Under the pieces are notes generated by a model, which had not been told where the DNA came from, made no database searches, and saw nothing but the letters and a program-made list of their open reading frames with translations. Made by a program: the position numbers and the translations under genes. From NCBI GenBank assembly GCA_003864495.1, contig ML133502.1, forward strand, positions 1,426,001-1,490,000: a stretch of 64,000 nucleotides of DNA. Reading direction: 5' to 3'. Each line of letters starts with the position of its first letter. Positions within the stretch are counted from its first letter, which is position 1. Origin of the DNA: Nemopilema nomurai (Eukaryota; Cnidaria; Scyphozoa; Rhizostomeae; Rhizostomatidae). Of this stretch, positions 27,296 to 40,000 are shown one piece after another.

Positions 27296-30200
27296 GTCAG
27301 ATCCATTCAAGGAGGAGCCTTTGACCAACGCGTTTTACCATCCCACTAATGCAAGAAACGTGCCATTCGATGACAACAAGGTAGTGTCGCAAATTCTGTG
27401 TTACTGTTCAACCTTACCAGTAATATTTCTTGCGTATTCTAGGGGTGTGTAACCGAACTCTCCCCTAATGTTTTTTGTCATTTTTTTCTCCTATTGTATT
27501 CAAGTTTACTATCTTGTCGCTAATGCTTCGTTTCACTTTCCTCAGAACAGCATCACTTAAAAAGCTTCCTTCTTCTTACCACCAACTTCTCTTTCTCCTT
27601 CCTATTTCTCTTGTCTCACTCCTTTCTGTCATATTATCCCGCTTCTTGGGCCTAAAGCTTTTGCTTTTTCAAAGCTCTCAAACTGTGACAGCTAGAGAGT
27701 TCCAGTTCTAAGTTTGGTGAAATTCTCGGTGTAAAATAATATGCCTATGTAAAATAAAAGCAGTTTTACCGACTTTGTGAATGGCGATTACTTCAGCTAC
27801 GTTTCATCGTGTCATCACTTCCTTTAAGACATGCTTAGGCCCAACGAACGTCAATCGACAATCTGAGATGGAAAAGAACATGCTTCAGGCAACCGACTTT
27901 CTTGCCGGCTCGAATGCATTCCACCCGGATCTAATCCCGACCAAGGACCCCAACTCTAATGACCGCTCGGGATCTTCGAAGTTCGACGAATCCTGGCCCA
28001 GCACTGAACGAACCAGCAGCCCCTCAGTCAGTTCTCCTCATTTTGTGACGTCACCGGTTGTAGCAGATCAGGTTATGCCAATTGCTGCTAGCGGTAGTCA
28101 AAGCCCCGTCCAGCCTAACTCCACTATAGCACAGTAAGCCCGCTTAATGTTCGTTTTGTTCTGGTTTTTAGCAAGGTTTTGAGACATTTCTTGGCGTTTA
28201 GGCCCATAATAGACATGTGGCTTGCTTTGTACCACAGTGGACATGATTTTTTGTCTAACAAACTTTCGACAACGTTGACCATCACAGTTATTGGAAGCTT
28301 TCAACTACTTTCTTGCTTTCTCTGTCAACCAATTTGGGCAACTTAAATTTGATGGCAGTTGCTCCTGGCCTGTCTTTTCTAGCTCCCTTTTGTCCGGGAA
28401 TTTCGAGAAAGACCTTTAGCCTTTAATCTTTGGCCTCCATCAACTAGGTACATCCAGAGGTTTAGGAATGAGCCCCCAAAAAGTCGTGAAGAGAGACTTA
28501 AAAGGGGAAAAGGCAGAGAATTTTGGTGGGCAGAAGAAGTCATCAACTCTTCGACTCCGAAGGACTCTGATGTTTCGGGTTTTAGTCCTCCCGTGCGATT
28601 AAGAGACACTGAGTTTGGGAAAGGAAGACGAATGTCGTCCATGCAGAAAGGTGGAAGACCTCCCGCCAGCCCGGAACATATGAAGAAGATTTCAATGCAA
28701 AATCAAAGGGGAAAGGTTGGGTGGCTCTTAACTGATCGATATTTATCGGCTTTGTACTCTAAAAGACTGTATAAATTCAAAAGCACCACCATTTCATTTT
28801 CCCCTCAATCGTTAGAAATTATCCAATTATTTTGTTGCTTTTTAATGATTGATTGTGCAACTTTGTTTCAAATTTCAGTAATTCAACTGTTTAATGCCTC
28901 AACACTGCTATTAGATAGATAATTTTAAAGTGTGAAAGTATGCAAAGAATTAAGATTTAAAAATAATCATAATGATAATAACGTAACGATAGGATTGCAA
29001 AGTGAGCATATCCTATACAGGTCTGGCTCTTCAACTCGTGAACGAAAGCAAAGAGAGAGAGAGAATTAATGAAAGCTTGCTTCACAATTTCAGTTATTAC
29101 TCAAGGGGGAATAGAATGGAAATGAGAAAAACATAAGCATATATGATTTCTCTATTACAAATAGTTCTTCGATTTTCTGTAGGCCAAAGGTTCCAGAGGT
29201 CCTTCCGCAAGAAAAATCACAGATTCTGACTCAGAAACTGATTTTATGCAGCAGAGAGCACAAAGGCTTATTGAAATGAGGTAATGATGTATATACTTTT
29301 TGAAATTTCGTGGACACAGAGAATCGGGGCCACAATCTTCAACAGCAGTTAGGACGTTTTGGAAGATTTTTTATAGAATCAAATTTTCCGATTTTCACTA
29401 TTGAGTAAGCAATAGAACAAAACGTTAAAGTGCCGTGCAATTGTGCATTTTTTATGGTTTAATCAATGGAAAATCAATGGTTTAATCAACGTTTTTGCTC
29501 ATTTCATAGACCTTGGCTAAAAAATTCTTTCTTTTTCTTTGCAAAACTAAGATTCATACAATTAAATATAGGACTATTAACAATATAATTAAATAAATAA
29601 ATATATAACTGCGAATCATATAAGTAAACGTATAAATACAAAACTATGAACCATATGAATAATTATATATGTATTTAATTATATATGTACTTGTCGACTG
29701 CTTGTTTCCATTTCCTAAAATTAAACTAAGATTTACAAAGTGTTTTGTTTATTAAATTCTTAAATTAAATTTAACATCAGATGGTGAATGCAAAATGCAG
29801 ATATCTGCAGTATAATATCGTACCCAGCTCGGGCCTCTTTCGCCTCTTTCACCTTCCACCCCTCCGCTGTCCCTTTTTTCTCCCAGCACCTTCTTGAAAC
29901 TTGTCCGCAGAATTGTCTATTTTTCAGGCATTATCATTGAAAATGACACACTGGAAGCTTCCTTTTTTATGTGAATATTTGTCATTTTAAGGACTGATCT
30001 GATTAATTCTTTGTGTTTTATGTGCCAACGTGCAATGTAACAATTCGCCTTGCTACAGTGAAAGCACGCTGAGTACGTCATCGACTGTTGGAATGCCGTT
30101 GAGTGGGGATTCAATGAAGGAGCCAATACACGAGCCACAAAGACTGTTTCCAGTCCCACCTTCGAGTTACAAAAGCCAACTACCAATGTCACAGCAGAAG

Positions 30201-32336
30201 CCTGCGCCAGAAGACGACATTCTACATCAGTGGCGACTGGCACGTAAACTAGAGAAGGCAAGAAATGGCAGAGGGTGGTTGTCACAGCTGTCACACTTGA
30301 AAGCAAATGAGTTTGACACGGTGCCTGACGTAAGCAAGCAGCAGATGGGGAATCAAGCACCCAGCACCCCAGGTATGCTCACTGTTCAGTAATGTAGATC
30401 GCTGTTGTTGTTGTTGTCGAGTGATTGTTGTCGAATGTTTTTAATTGTAGGCAACTAGTTGATGATCTCGTGAAATGGTCTCCGAAATTAGATTTGTCTG
30501 CGTCAGTATCTCGACAAAAGGGAGAGCCAGCTGTAGAATTGAACATGCTACAATCTGGATTACCACGCAGATTTAACAGTACCATTCACTGTAATTCAAT
30601 CTATTGCGTTTCATTATACCAATTAACATAATTTTTTAATTTTGTTCTCACACAATAAACGACTTTTAAATAGTTTTCCTAGAGATGCCATGTAGTAAAT
30701 TTATATAAATGAAACTGCAAAATGTAATAGCAAAATTTCCCAATATGTATGTAGCACAATATCCAAATGAGATCAAATGTGATGGATGGTTGCTCGCTTT
30801 GGGCTCTACTTTCATTTTATTCATTTGTATTAATTGTATTTATTTCTATTAGGATTAGTTTCCAAGGGGATTGATGCCGCTGGAAAACCAGTATACCACG
30901 AAGGCATTCCTCAAACAGCAGTGGACCCTGGACATAAAAGCGAGCTTCCAGATTCAGACAAGGAGATAGAGAGCAAACACTGTCAGACGGTTTCCACATT
31001 CCAGCTACCCCCAAGCGGACAGAATGTGTTTGCAGATTATAGTTGCACTTCTTCGCACTTGCACATGGCTTGTGATATTATACCGTGTCCGCATGGGCGT
31101 GCTGCCTTGGAAGGTCAAGAGAGCTTTTTGACAATCAGTTGCCCGAGACAAAGCCATATACTCAAGAGCAGCACATTGGAGAATCCGCTCCCCGTAGCTT
31201 CACCATTAGCCATTGATAATGCGAGTCTGCGAATGCCAGGGAAAGGGAATGTGGATGGAACTGAGTCATCCAGAGAATACTCTACAGCAGGAAATGTTCT
31301 GCCTGCTGAAATTGGCGATGACCTAACTGAGCTATCGAGGAAACAACTTGCTACCATAAAGGATGAGCGAAAAACAGATGCTGGGAAGAAAGAGGTAGAA
31401 CACGCGAGGAAAACTGGAGATCGGTACTTGGAGATCAGCTCAAATACACCTCAGTCAGGCGGTATCCCGAATAGACTCTTGAAGGGGAAGCTGGAAGAGA
31501 GCGAGAGTGACCATGTATCAAGAAAGGCTTCACTTGGTAATACTGAAAGCGACAGGGTCAAAGAAGCGATCGATCAGGTGAGTTTGTTGGCTTTTTAATG
31601 TTCCTTGGCAATCGAAAGCATCTTGTTCATGAAATAAAGTGTAACTTCTATTTGTCTGTTGGTGTGGTTTTAGCTCGTGTTCTCAACATACGCAAGTAGC
31701 GAGTTCGTGTTATCTCATTACAGGTTATTTCGGAGAACACTTTTGCTGCGTCCATTTCAAGCAGCACCTCGACTGCTTCAGAGACCGAAGAAGACCCCCA
31801 AATACACCAAAACGCGCCTAAATTACAAGATGACGAAAACGTTATTTCCCTAGACAGTAAGTATCTGGTCCATTGATTGACAAATGTTTGCGGAACAATT
31901 TAAGCTTGCTTTGAGCTACTATATGTAAGCTACTTTTTAACCTAATTCACAAGGATGCTATGATTTGCCATTTTCTTGACGTTTTGTACAGGCGATGATG
32001 ACGAATCTGCTGGTGAGTTTTCCGATGATGAAATCTTGCAAGTGTTACGCTCGAGAAGACAAACATACAGACATGCATTGCGGTAAGCTGATTCGAGTTA
32101 GGATTGAATTTGGAATTTTGAACACTCAGGTAGAGATTGATTTGTTTCACCGTGTAATTTCTGTTTATTTAAGTCAAATCAAGACAATGCTATGCAAATA
32201 AAGAATAGGACCAGACTGAAATAGTTGTTGGTGAAGCAAGGCGATGGAAGTGGTAGCCGCCAGGATGGAGGTCAAGGTAGCTGCAATGTTAGTTGAGCAA
32301 CCAATCAGCAGGGAGACAGTCATTCGTAGAAGATGA
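27296..32336 (+). CDS. PROSER3: PROSER3-like protein, 5' end not found, about 10 exons
   Basis: Exons by splice sites and phase: 27296-27380, 27829-28133, 28448-28715, 29183-29280, 30059-30372, 30459-30578 (less certain), 30853-31577, 31724-31856, 31992-32082, and a tentative last exon 32237-32336. Total is about 745 aa, longer than I remember for the human protein. Recognition rests on shared short motifs as I recall human PROSER3: DPF near the start, F(D/E)ESWPS, then YIxRFR followed by SREER and FWW, and a later QxRAxRL(I/L). The rest is Ser/Pro-rich and disordered. The acidic DDDESAGEFSDDEI segment near the C-terminus precedes a predicted helix. The molecular function is poorly known. The initiator exon must lie upstream but I could not identify it. 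The final exon uses a weak acceptor. Confidence 0.72.
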
Positions 32337-33429
32337 GAAGTGTTGACATGAAACCCGAATGCTGATGGATTTGTTTTGCCAAGAAAACTCTGCAGCGCAA
32401 CTAGATAATGTGCCTAACTGACTACTCAATTTATTTCCAGCAAAACATGCTCCAAAACTTTTCCCACTGTTCGATAGTTTTCCTTGAGTGTAGAATTCTG
32501 TAATAGAATTGAATCGTACGATTCTAATTGTTTATTGTAAATAGTTTTTGTAAAATATGTTTGAATCATTTTTACAACATAAGGAAGCATTTTGGTTTAT
32601 TGAGAGACCTGACATTTCTTTATCTTATGATGTTGTTTTTAGACATTGCTCCAGGAAAACTTCTTATACTTAAGCTCTGCAATGAGAACATTTCTCTTTT
32701 TTGTCATCATCCTTAAAATGTTTAATTTTCCATCTCCCTTTTATATTAATTCCCATACCCCATTTTAAACGTCCACACCTCAATACATAATTTATATTTT
32801 CTTCACACTTCTCATTCTTCCTTCTCTTCTCCATCCTTTTTCCCCTGCAATAGTGATAGAACTTCATTTTCTTCTATCTTATTTTGTCTCTGGTGGGAGG
32901 CACTTTGCTGGCTTCCCAGCAATCTCCGTGTAAAATTCCTTACTAACACTGTCAAGCCCATCAAGTCAATCACTTGTTTATTCTCTTCGAAGAGAGTTGT
33001 ACTTTCAATATTAAGGGTTGTTGCATTCCATTTTTCTTGGATTAGCATATCATATGGCAAGGCTTTTTAACAAGGCATTTGTTTTCAATGAGGTCTTGTC
33101 TCTTCCATCAATTGTGCACTGGGATTTGCCAAGAGGCCACCTTTAAGGAAATGTTTCTTTCAGCTTAGGATTGTGAAATGACAGTTTCCTAAAATTAATT
33201 CTGATGCTGCAATGATAAAAGATCCAATTCTTCTATTACATGATAAAACAGTGACTTGAATACTCCAGCTTGATGTGCCATGGATTATGATTTATTTTTG
33301 TGCTTGCAATAGAAGTAGAAACATCCCTGATTCCAGAAAAGTAAATTATCCCTGAAACAATTCCCCCTGAACTTGGTAAGTAATACTAGGTTCTCTTCAA
33401 GAAAGACTGGAGATGGCCAGATAATTTAA
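32337..33429. other. Intergenic, one unassigned minus-strand frame
   Basis: No gene is supported. A minus-strand frame at 32812-33060 has a protein-like composition (EKWNATTLNIESTTLFEENK) but no initiator beyond TTG and an upstream stop. It may be a relic of a mobile element. The rest is AT-rich. Confidence 0.35.
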
Positions 33430-33858
33430 GCTTGTTCAGAACCATGCTTTATCAAACTTTCGCATGCTATGCATATGTGATTTTGTGGCTTAAAGATGAT
33501 CTGAACATCAGATGGTACCACAGGATAACCAATGAAAATATCAGAAGCAAAGTTGATTGTAAACAGACCATCATACAAATTATCATCCAAAGGAAACTTG
33601 GGCTTTTCGGCCACATATGTCGAATGAATGATAACAGACTAGTGAAAAACGTTGTTTTTGGCCTTGTTGAAGGCAATAACAGAAGAGGACGCCCCAGAAG
33701 AGAGTGGGCCGATGATGTTGGCGAGTGGTGCCAAGACAACCTACACAACCTATTCCAGATCGCCCAAGACCGTGCCAAATGGAGAACATTAGTGAAGCTA
33801 GCTGCAGACACCAACGGGCAATGAGCCCAAGGATATTAATGATGATGATGATGAAAGA
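33430..33858 (+). mobile_element. 3' end of a non-LTR retrotransposon (LINE)
   Basis: The plus-strand frame 33432-33824 ends with the C-terminal signature common to many LINE polyproteins: IQRKLGLFGHICRMNDNRL, then an RRGRPRREWADDV block, then a Trp-containing helix. The frame stops at 33824, and within 15 bp the sequence becomes (ATG)n (33836-33854), the kind of trinucleotide tail seen at RTE-like 3' ends. Everything upstream of the C-terminus is missing, typical of 5' truncation at insertion. Confidence 0.82.
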
Positions 33859-34634
33859 AGTTGGCAGAATGATTCAATTGGAGAGCTGTCTAGTAGAACA
33901 GAAAAAACCCTTTTCTGCAGCATTAGCAAGCCCCAATAGAAAATGTAGTCTGTATCAACAAGCAAAGAAGATGAATCTTCAATGGACTTGGATGCAAGTT
34001 TCAAACAACTTATCATAAAAAAGGACATGTTGATGTCTTTATAGGTTTTCCAATATTCAAAGCATGGTTTGAGAGCTTCTTATTTCCTGTTAATTCGTCA
34101 AAGGGGTCTGCTGATCCTCTAAAACGTTGCTTTATAGACATCAAACAAACAAATAGCAAATATCAAACACAGATAGATAGATAGATCACTAAACAGATAC
34201 TTCGATTTGCCAATGACTTAGGGTCAAAGAGCAGAGGAAGAGGAGCAGAGGAAAAAAATTGCGCCATTGGTCGATGTAGATACTTTGTCCCCCATTTTAT
34301 CAACAAAAACCTTGACCCTTCTCTAATACCTTCTAAAAACTTCAGGAACATCCTTTTTCAAGAAACTGCTGGCATGTACCAATCAAGGGGATAACCACGA
34401 GCAGAATTATCACGCAACATCGAAGAAACTTCTAGTAACTTTGCAAGCAAAAACAAGTGGTTAGAATTCAAGTAAACAATGTCCTCAATCTCGGAAATGA
34501 TTTCAACATCGTCTTCAGATTCTTTCCTTCCTTTCTTTTCATAAAACTCTCGCGTGAACAACGATTTGCTTTCAAACAGCTTAGGCCTAGCTCATGGGGA
34601 TTCCTCTGCTTCTACTTTGAGGCCAGGGTTCTAG

Positions 34635-34730
34635 CCAATCAGGTGAGGCGGTTTAGGGATGTTTCTGGAAATGACTCGAAACGCGAGAATGAGGTCGAGC
34701 TTCAAGAAACTTCCGCGAGTACAGTATAAA
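34635..34730 (+). promoter_or_regulatory. Duplicated heat-shock promoter of sHSP-C
   Basis: Same order as in copy B: CCAAT 34635-34639, TTCtgGAA at 34663-34670, TTCaaGAAacTTC at 34701-34713, TATAAA at 34725-34730. All core motifs are intact, so the locus could still be transcribed on heat shock. The distal element at 34357-34369 has lost its last TTC (now TGC). Confidence 0.85.
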
Positions 34731-35124
34731 TTATGAGCAGTTTGCAGAAGTGGCAGTAAGCTTGAAGTGAAACTGAGAAGCAAAAAGGGAATTGAAGAAA
34801 ACATTTGGCACTAAGTGGTTGGAAGTGCACTGCAAAAGTATCAAAGAGAAGTATCAATCTCTGTAAAGTATCAAAGAGAAGAGCGAATTGTAAGTAATCT
34901 TTTTCTTATATTTTGATGAAATCCTTCTAGTTTGTGCTACTTTCCCACATTTAATTGTCGAACTGTTTATAGAGCGTTGATCTCTTAGCTGACGCTGGCT
35001 TCCAAGTCGTCCTGCCTTTTATTTGTCGCTCTTAAATTCATGCCTTCATTGGAAGTGTATGTAAATGTACTTATCAAGTTGTGCTACACGTGCTAACGCT
35101 AAAATGTTGATTTTAGAACTAAAG

Positions 35125-35934
35125 ATGGCTCTGTGGCATATTCCTCTACGTCTCGAAGAAGACCCTTTCCAATCAGTCCTGGGTGACATTTTCGATTGGA
35201 CCTTTCCACCGTCCAGAAGGATTTTGCGGTATCGCCCGTATTTGGGACCTAAGAGAGTTGAACAACGATGTATACCAAAGAGGAAAGGGGACATGGAGTC
35301 AAGAGGAAAAAAAGATGAATTCCGTGTTTCGATGAATGTTAAAAATTTTCAACCCGACGAAATAGCTTTGAATGTGGACGGAGACAACCTTAAGGTCAGA
35401 GGAAAGCATCACAAAGAAACAGACTATGGCTTTGAAAGTGCAGAGTTTGAAAGAAGTTATCCTATTCCTGCTGATGTTGACCCAAAGTCATTTGTTTCGA
35501 AGCTGAATGATGATGGTGTCTTGGAAATAACAGCCTCAAAGGTCAAACCACCAGCCAGCAAGGAAATCCAACAAAATGAAGAAAACTTCAAATTGACTTT
35601 TGATGTCAGTGACTACAAACCAGATGAAATCACGTAAGTTACAGGCAACGAACTTAGCATCGGAGGAGAACAAAAGTCAAACAGAGAAGGTGATAAAGAT
35701 TCGTTCTTCCACTACAGACAATTCTCTCGTCGTTTACTGCTGCCAAACACAATCAAACTGGACAGTCTGCAGTCGAAACTTACCAAAGAGGGTAAGCTGG
35801 TGATTGAAGCAGAGAAGATGGGTAGTTGAACCAGCAGTGAGGCAATTGGAGATTGAACAGGAAACTGAACTAGGCCAAGATGAAGTTACAGTTGACGAAT
35901 CTCGTGAAAGAGATTCTGTTAAAATGGATGAATA
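35125..35934 (+). pseudogene. sHSP-C, disrupted copy of the two-domain sHSP gene
   Basis: From ATG 35125 the frame matches gene B for 170 residues, then meets TAA at 35635-35637 at the start of the second alpha-crystallin domain. Compared with A and B it has three one-base losses within 20 bp, in GG, AAA and AA runs. Their net effect is minus 3, so the original frame resumes after the stop. A further two-base loss in a G-run near 35819 shifts the frame near the C-terminus. As read, it would give a 170-aa protein with one complete domain. The 5' UTR intron (34890-35116) is conserved. Because every lesion is in a homopolymer, a sequencing or assembly error is a real alternative to pseudogenisation. 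Confidence 0.82.
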
Positions 35935-35936
35935 AA

Positions 35937-37017
35937 GAAAACGGGACTTCTTGTTGTAAATCTATTTATTTGTTGTGAATTTTTTTCATTTAAGTGATTT
36001 CGCTACAAAGCTGTTGCTATCCTTTTTGAATTTGATGGTTTGTTAAAAATAAAAAGTCTAGGTTATAAGATAAGTATTCATTTTTTCTTTGAACATTTCA
36101 CATCTCTGCATATAATTTGTTGCTATTGTTGTTTACATTTGATTTTAGAAATATGGCTGTAATTTCATTAAGCACAGTTTTTATTTTCTGAAAAAGCTCT
36201 ATTTGCCAATATTATTATTTAGCTGTATAAGTCCAATGTGTTCGTGGATTTATGAATCTATACCACGATTAATCAGCATTTTATTCTAACAGGGTTTCTG
36301 CATTATGCCCTCGTCTCGAGAGGTTGTTGAGCTCGAGCTAAAGACAATGCTTATAAAAATTCAGAAGAGCTATTTTCACAACTGTGACGTGCAGCTAAGC
36401 AGTAGAAAGTCTGCTGTGTAGTTGTTGATGACTTGGAACGGAATTTGCTACCACTCATGTTTGAAAATAGTGGACGCTTTGCCAAGAAAATCAGGATATA
36501 ATTTTTCTCGTAAAGCCATAGCCATGGATTAAGCCAAATGATAAGAGAATTTTCCAAGTTTCAAAATTCTAATTCCGTAAAAATGAATATATTTTCGTAT
36601 GGACCAAGCTTATGATAGGGTGTAATGTTATAGAATTTCTTCATATGTAGCAAAGATATTTTTACGTGCTCCTTTGTGTGGGATCCCCCACAACAATTAA
36701 TTCAGCCTCCTGTTCATGAACGAAGTGTCAAGGCGCCAACTTTGATATATATTTGCGAGTTGTGGCCGTTGATCTTGGTGTTTTGATTTTTGTTTGCCAT
36801 TGGTCTGATCGTATTTCTTTCTAAAGTTTTTCAGAGGAGTTTTTCAGGTTCTTTGCTAGTTTTAAATTATAGACCAGTGCAGATTTAAAGGTTTGAGAGT
36901 TTTCTCTACGGGCATAAAAGACCACTTCAGGAAGACAATTTAGGCCCACCAGGGCATCACCAGTCATTTGGGAGAGATAGAAGTCATTACATTGGAGTTT
37001 TTAAAGAGCAAGAAAAG
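35937..37017. other. Intergenic between sHSP-C and CEP63
   Basis: AT-rich sequence without a recognisable gene. The last few hundred bases should include the CEP63 promoter and 5' UTR. No TATA box or other clear core motif was identified. Confidence 0.45.
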
Positions 37018-40000
37018 ATGAGCAGCACATTTACTGGTCTTTTGAGAACATTGAAGAGTACCTCCTCAGCTCGGTAATAATATAATTGTTAAAGTTATGT
37101 TGCTTTGGTCTTCATTTATAAAATCATCATCAGTTCTACCTCCGATGTGTTCTTACAATTACAAATAAAAGTTTGTAACATTTATTCGTGTTGATCATTT
37201 GGCTGACTTTATATAAGTCCCTATCACGAGGGTTTTCCCTAGACCAGAACTTATGCTTTGAAGATTTATTTTCAGAGACTCGATGTTGTTGTCATCCTGT
37301 GAATGCGAGCTTACGGAGGTAAATGAGGTGTATTTTTCGAGTAAATTGAAACTTAACTGACAGTTGTGATGTAACTGACAAGCAAATAATCTCATTGAAG
37401 TTTACCGAGTACCATCTCCTTTTAGAAGAATATTACAGGGCATAACAATTCATTCCCTGATTTCAGTACGTTTTTGCTAAACTAGGATTCTGGCTATTCA
37501 CTAGATTACCAAACAGCCAAAATCCAAGGAAAGCCCTTTCTTTAATTTAACTCTGATTTTAAGATAACTGTTCAGTAGTTTTTGGACATGCCCCTAATGG
37601 CATTGCTTCTTCTGATAACCAATTTTGTAACAGCATTCCCCAAATATGTATTAATTTTGATGCCACAAGTACCAAATGGCAGATTATTTTTGCAGATCGT
37701 AATCATTGGAATGATTTGCTTCTGCAAGAATCACTGATTCTGAAGCTTTTCAATATTATACATCCTGTAGCTGTTAGATTCTGTTATATTAGTGGTGTTT
37801 TAAAGTTTTTCATTATGTGAGTGGCACCAATTTATTTTCCTAATTCATGGAAAAATTGAGTTGCTAATTAGGCTTTGTTTTACGATAGCTTATGCATCAA
37901 ATTGATTTAATGGTTGAGAAGAAACGACTTGAATGGCAACATCAGATTCAAGGAATCCAATCACAGTGCGAGCGAAAAGACAGAGAACTAATGAAACTCA
38001 GAGAAACTGTGGAATTTAGAAACAAGGAGGTTTGAGTTCTTGCCTTCCAAGGTTGTCTTGTTTCTCAACTTCTGATTAGAATATGTTCCAAAATTTTGGC
38101 AATGAGGAGAAACCAAAAGAATGCATTTACAATACTTAGTATTTTTAAGATTCTTGCTCGCTCTTTTAGAAGTAAAAATTGTCTTTGCTTGACCCTATTC
38201 TAAAGCTATGGCTAGATGTTCAGAATTGGAAGAACTTTTCAAAGGTTGGGTGTTGTCAATGATTATTTTCTGACTTGTCTGATTTGCTACTGTTGCATCT
38301 ATTCAGATTTAAACACTTTTTTGTAGATGGGTCAGCTCCAGCAAAAATCTGAATTTGAGGAAGAGAATCACAGAAGAATAATATCAAAATATGAGTCACA
38401 GCTTACAAAGTTGAAAAATGAGGTTCAGTGAATATTATATTTACTGTAGATGATTTGGTACTGATTTTTGTCAAACTTTAAGTAGATGACAGAGACAAGA
38501 AAACACAGCAAGTGATTATAATGCTTCTTTTTGTGAATTTCGTAAGCCTCAAAAAAGAATACCCATGAAACGCTAGACATTGCTTTCCCTTCCTGTTCCA
38601 CTGATTAAGTTGCTGTAAATTACAGTGCTGTAAAACACCTTAAGTGCTTTACTTGTATTGATCTTTTGTGGGGATAAGTACAGGACTTTATCATAACTAG
38701 AACTACAAAATCAGACAAAAAAGTACTCTAAGTCTGCAAAGACTGGTTCTTTTATGTCTAGCTACCAGAAAAAACCCCCATATAAACCACCCCCACAAAT
38801 AAGCCACACCCTAGGTTTGAGGCCAACAAATTAAGTAAAAGATGTTTTGTCTAATTAGTACTTTATTGTTAAAAATGTTATTTAAAGTCCATAAAATTCT
38901 ACTTCATCTTCAGACAGTTTAGAGGGTTCATCTCATTCCGCTTTATTTAATGTCACTCTCTCGACTTGATAGAATAAGTCATTATCTTCATCACAATTAC
39001 CATCTCCGCATTTCACCCCTTATTGTTTGCATTTTATAATCGTTTATATCGAAAACAAAAGGAGTTTTTTGTTACCTACAGTGAAAGCAAGCCTTGTTTT
39101 CAGATACGAGAACCAAAATTTTTACGATATTCTAGATAAAGTTTGGTTTCCAATGGTATTTAGAAATATTGTAAACAGTTAGGAACAGTTCAAATATATA
39201 TGTACATATAATTTGATTTTATCTAATGAAATCAGATGGAAAATCTGAAGAAAAACTATGGCAAGTTACAAAGAAATTCAAGCAGACAGTCAAAAGATGC
39301 AGAAAGAATTGCAGAACAGGTATGCAAACCTTCTTTTAGTGTAAAGTTAAACATTATTGGATTCAAAAGCTATGTCATAGGACCATTCAGCCTATAAGAT
39401 TGTTTTCAGGAAAATAGTTTGAAGAAACTCCCTGTATCAGGTGAAAATACCCTTATTTATATCTAATTTGTATTTTACAACAATTTGTTCAATGGTGATG
39501 TTTAACCACAAAAGTGGCCTAACCCTTGCACATATGCAGGTGATCACTGAAGGTAAACATATCCAATGGGCAAGAATGAACAAAAAAATATCCTGTCTAA
39601 ACGCTCCAGAAAATTTGATGGCACAGATCAAAATGCTGATTGTTTGACAAAAAGATTTCGCAATTATATAGGGTTAAATGTTACAGAATTTGATACCTGT
39701 TTGCAGGATCAATTAAAAGATTGCATAATAAGGTTTGTGCAAGTGCTGACACAATTGCCTAATCTGTTGCCTGTCTTATAGATTACTGCAGACAAAGACC
39801 GGGATAAGGAAAAACTTGAAAAAGCTACAATAACAATAGAGGTTAGCAATATTTTCAATAGTAACTATGAGAATCTGGGGTTATGTTGTTCAGTTGATAA
39901 TTTTCCTTGATAGAATAATCTCTTTTGCCATGACATTTGCAAGGTCATCTTTTGCACTTGAAAGAAGAACAAGATGATATCTGCCCCTACAGCTTTCATC

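Larger units (their letters stand above)
34350..35936 (+). repeat. Segmental duplication, copy 2 (promoter plus broken sHSP-C)
   Basis: Second copy of the block at 23790-25378. Left-end similarity starts at the TTCAAGAAAC element; right-end similarity is lost after the GGATGAATAA stop region. Identity is high across the promoter, UTR intron and coding exon, so the duplication is recent or homogenised by conversion. Confidence 0.93.

Noticed and set aside
35635..35648. GTAAGTTACAG in sHSP-C as a tiny intron that would remove the stop
   Set aside because: An 11-bp intron is not biologically credible, and excision would put the reading frame into an early TAG; small deletions explain the sequence better.
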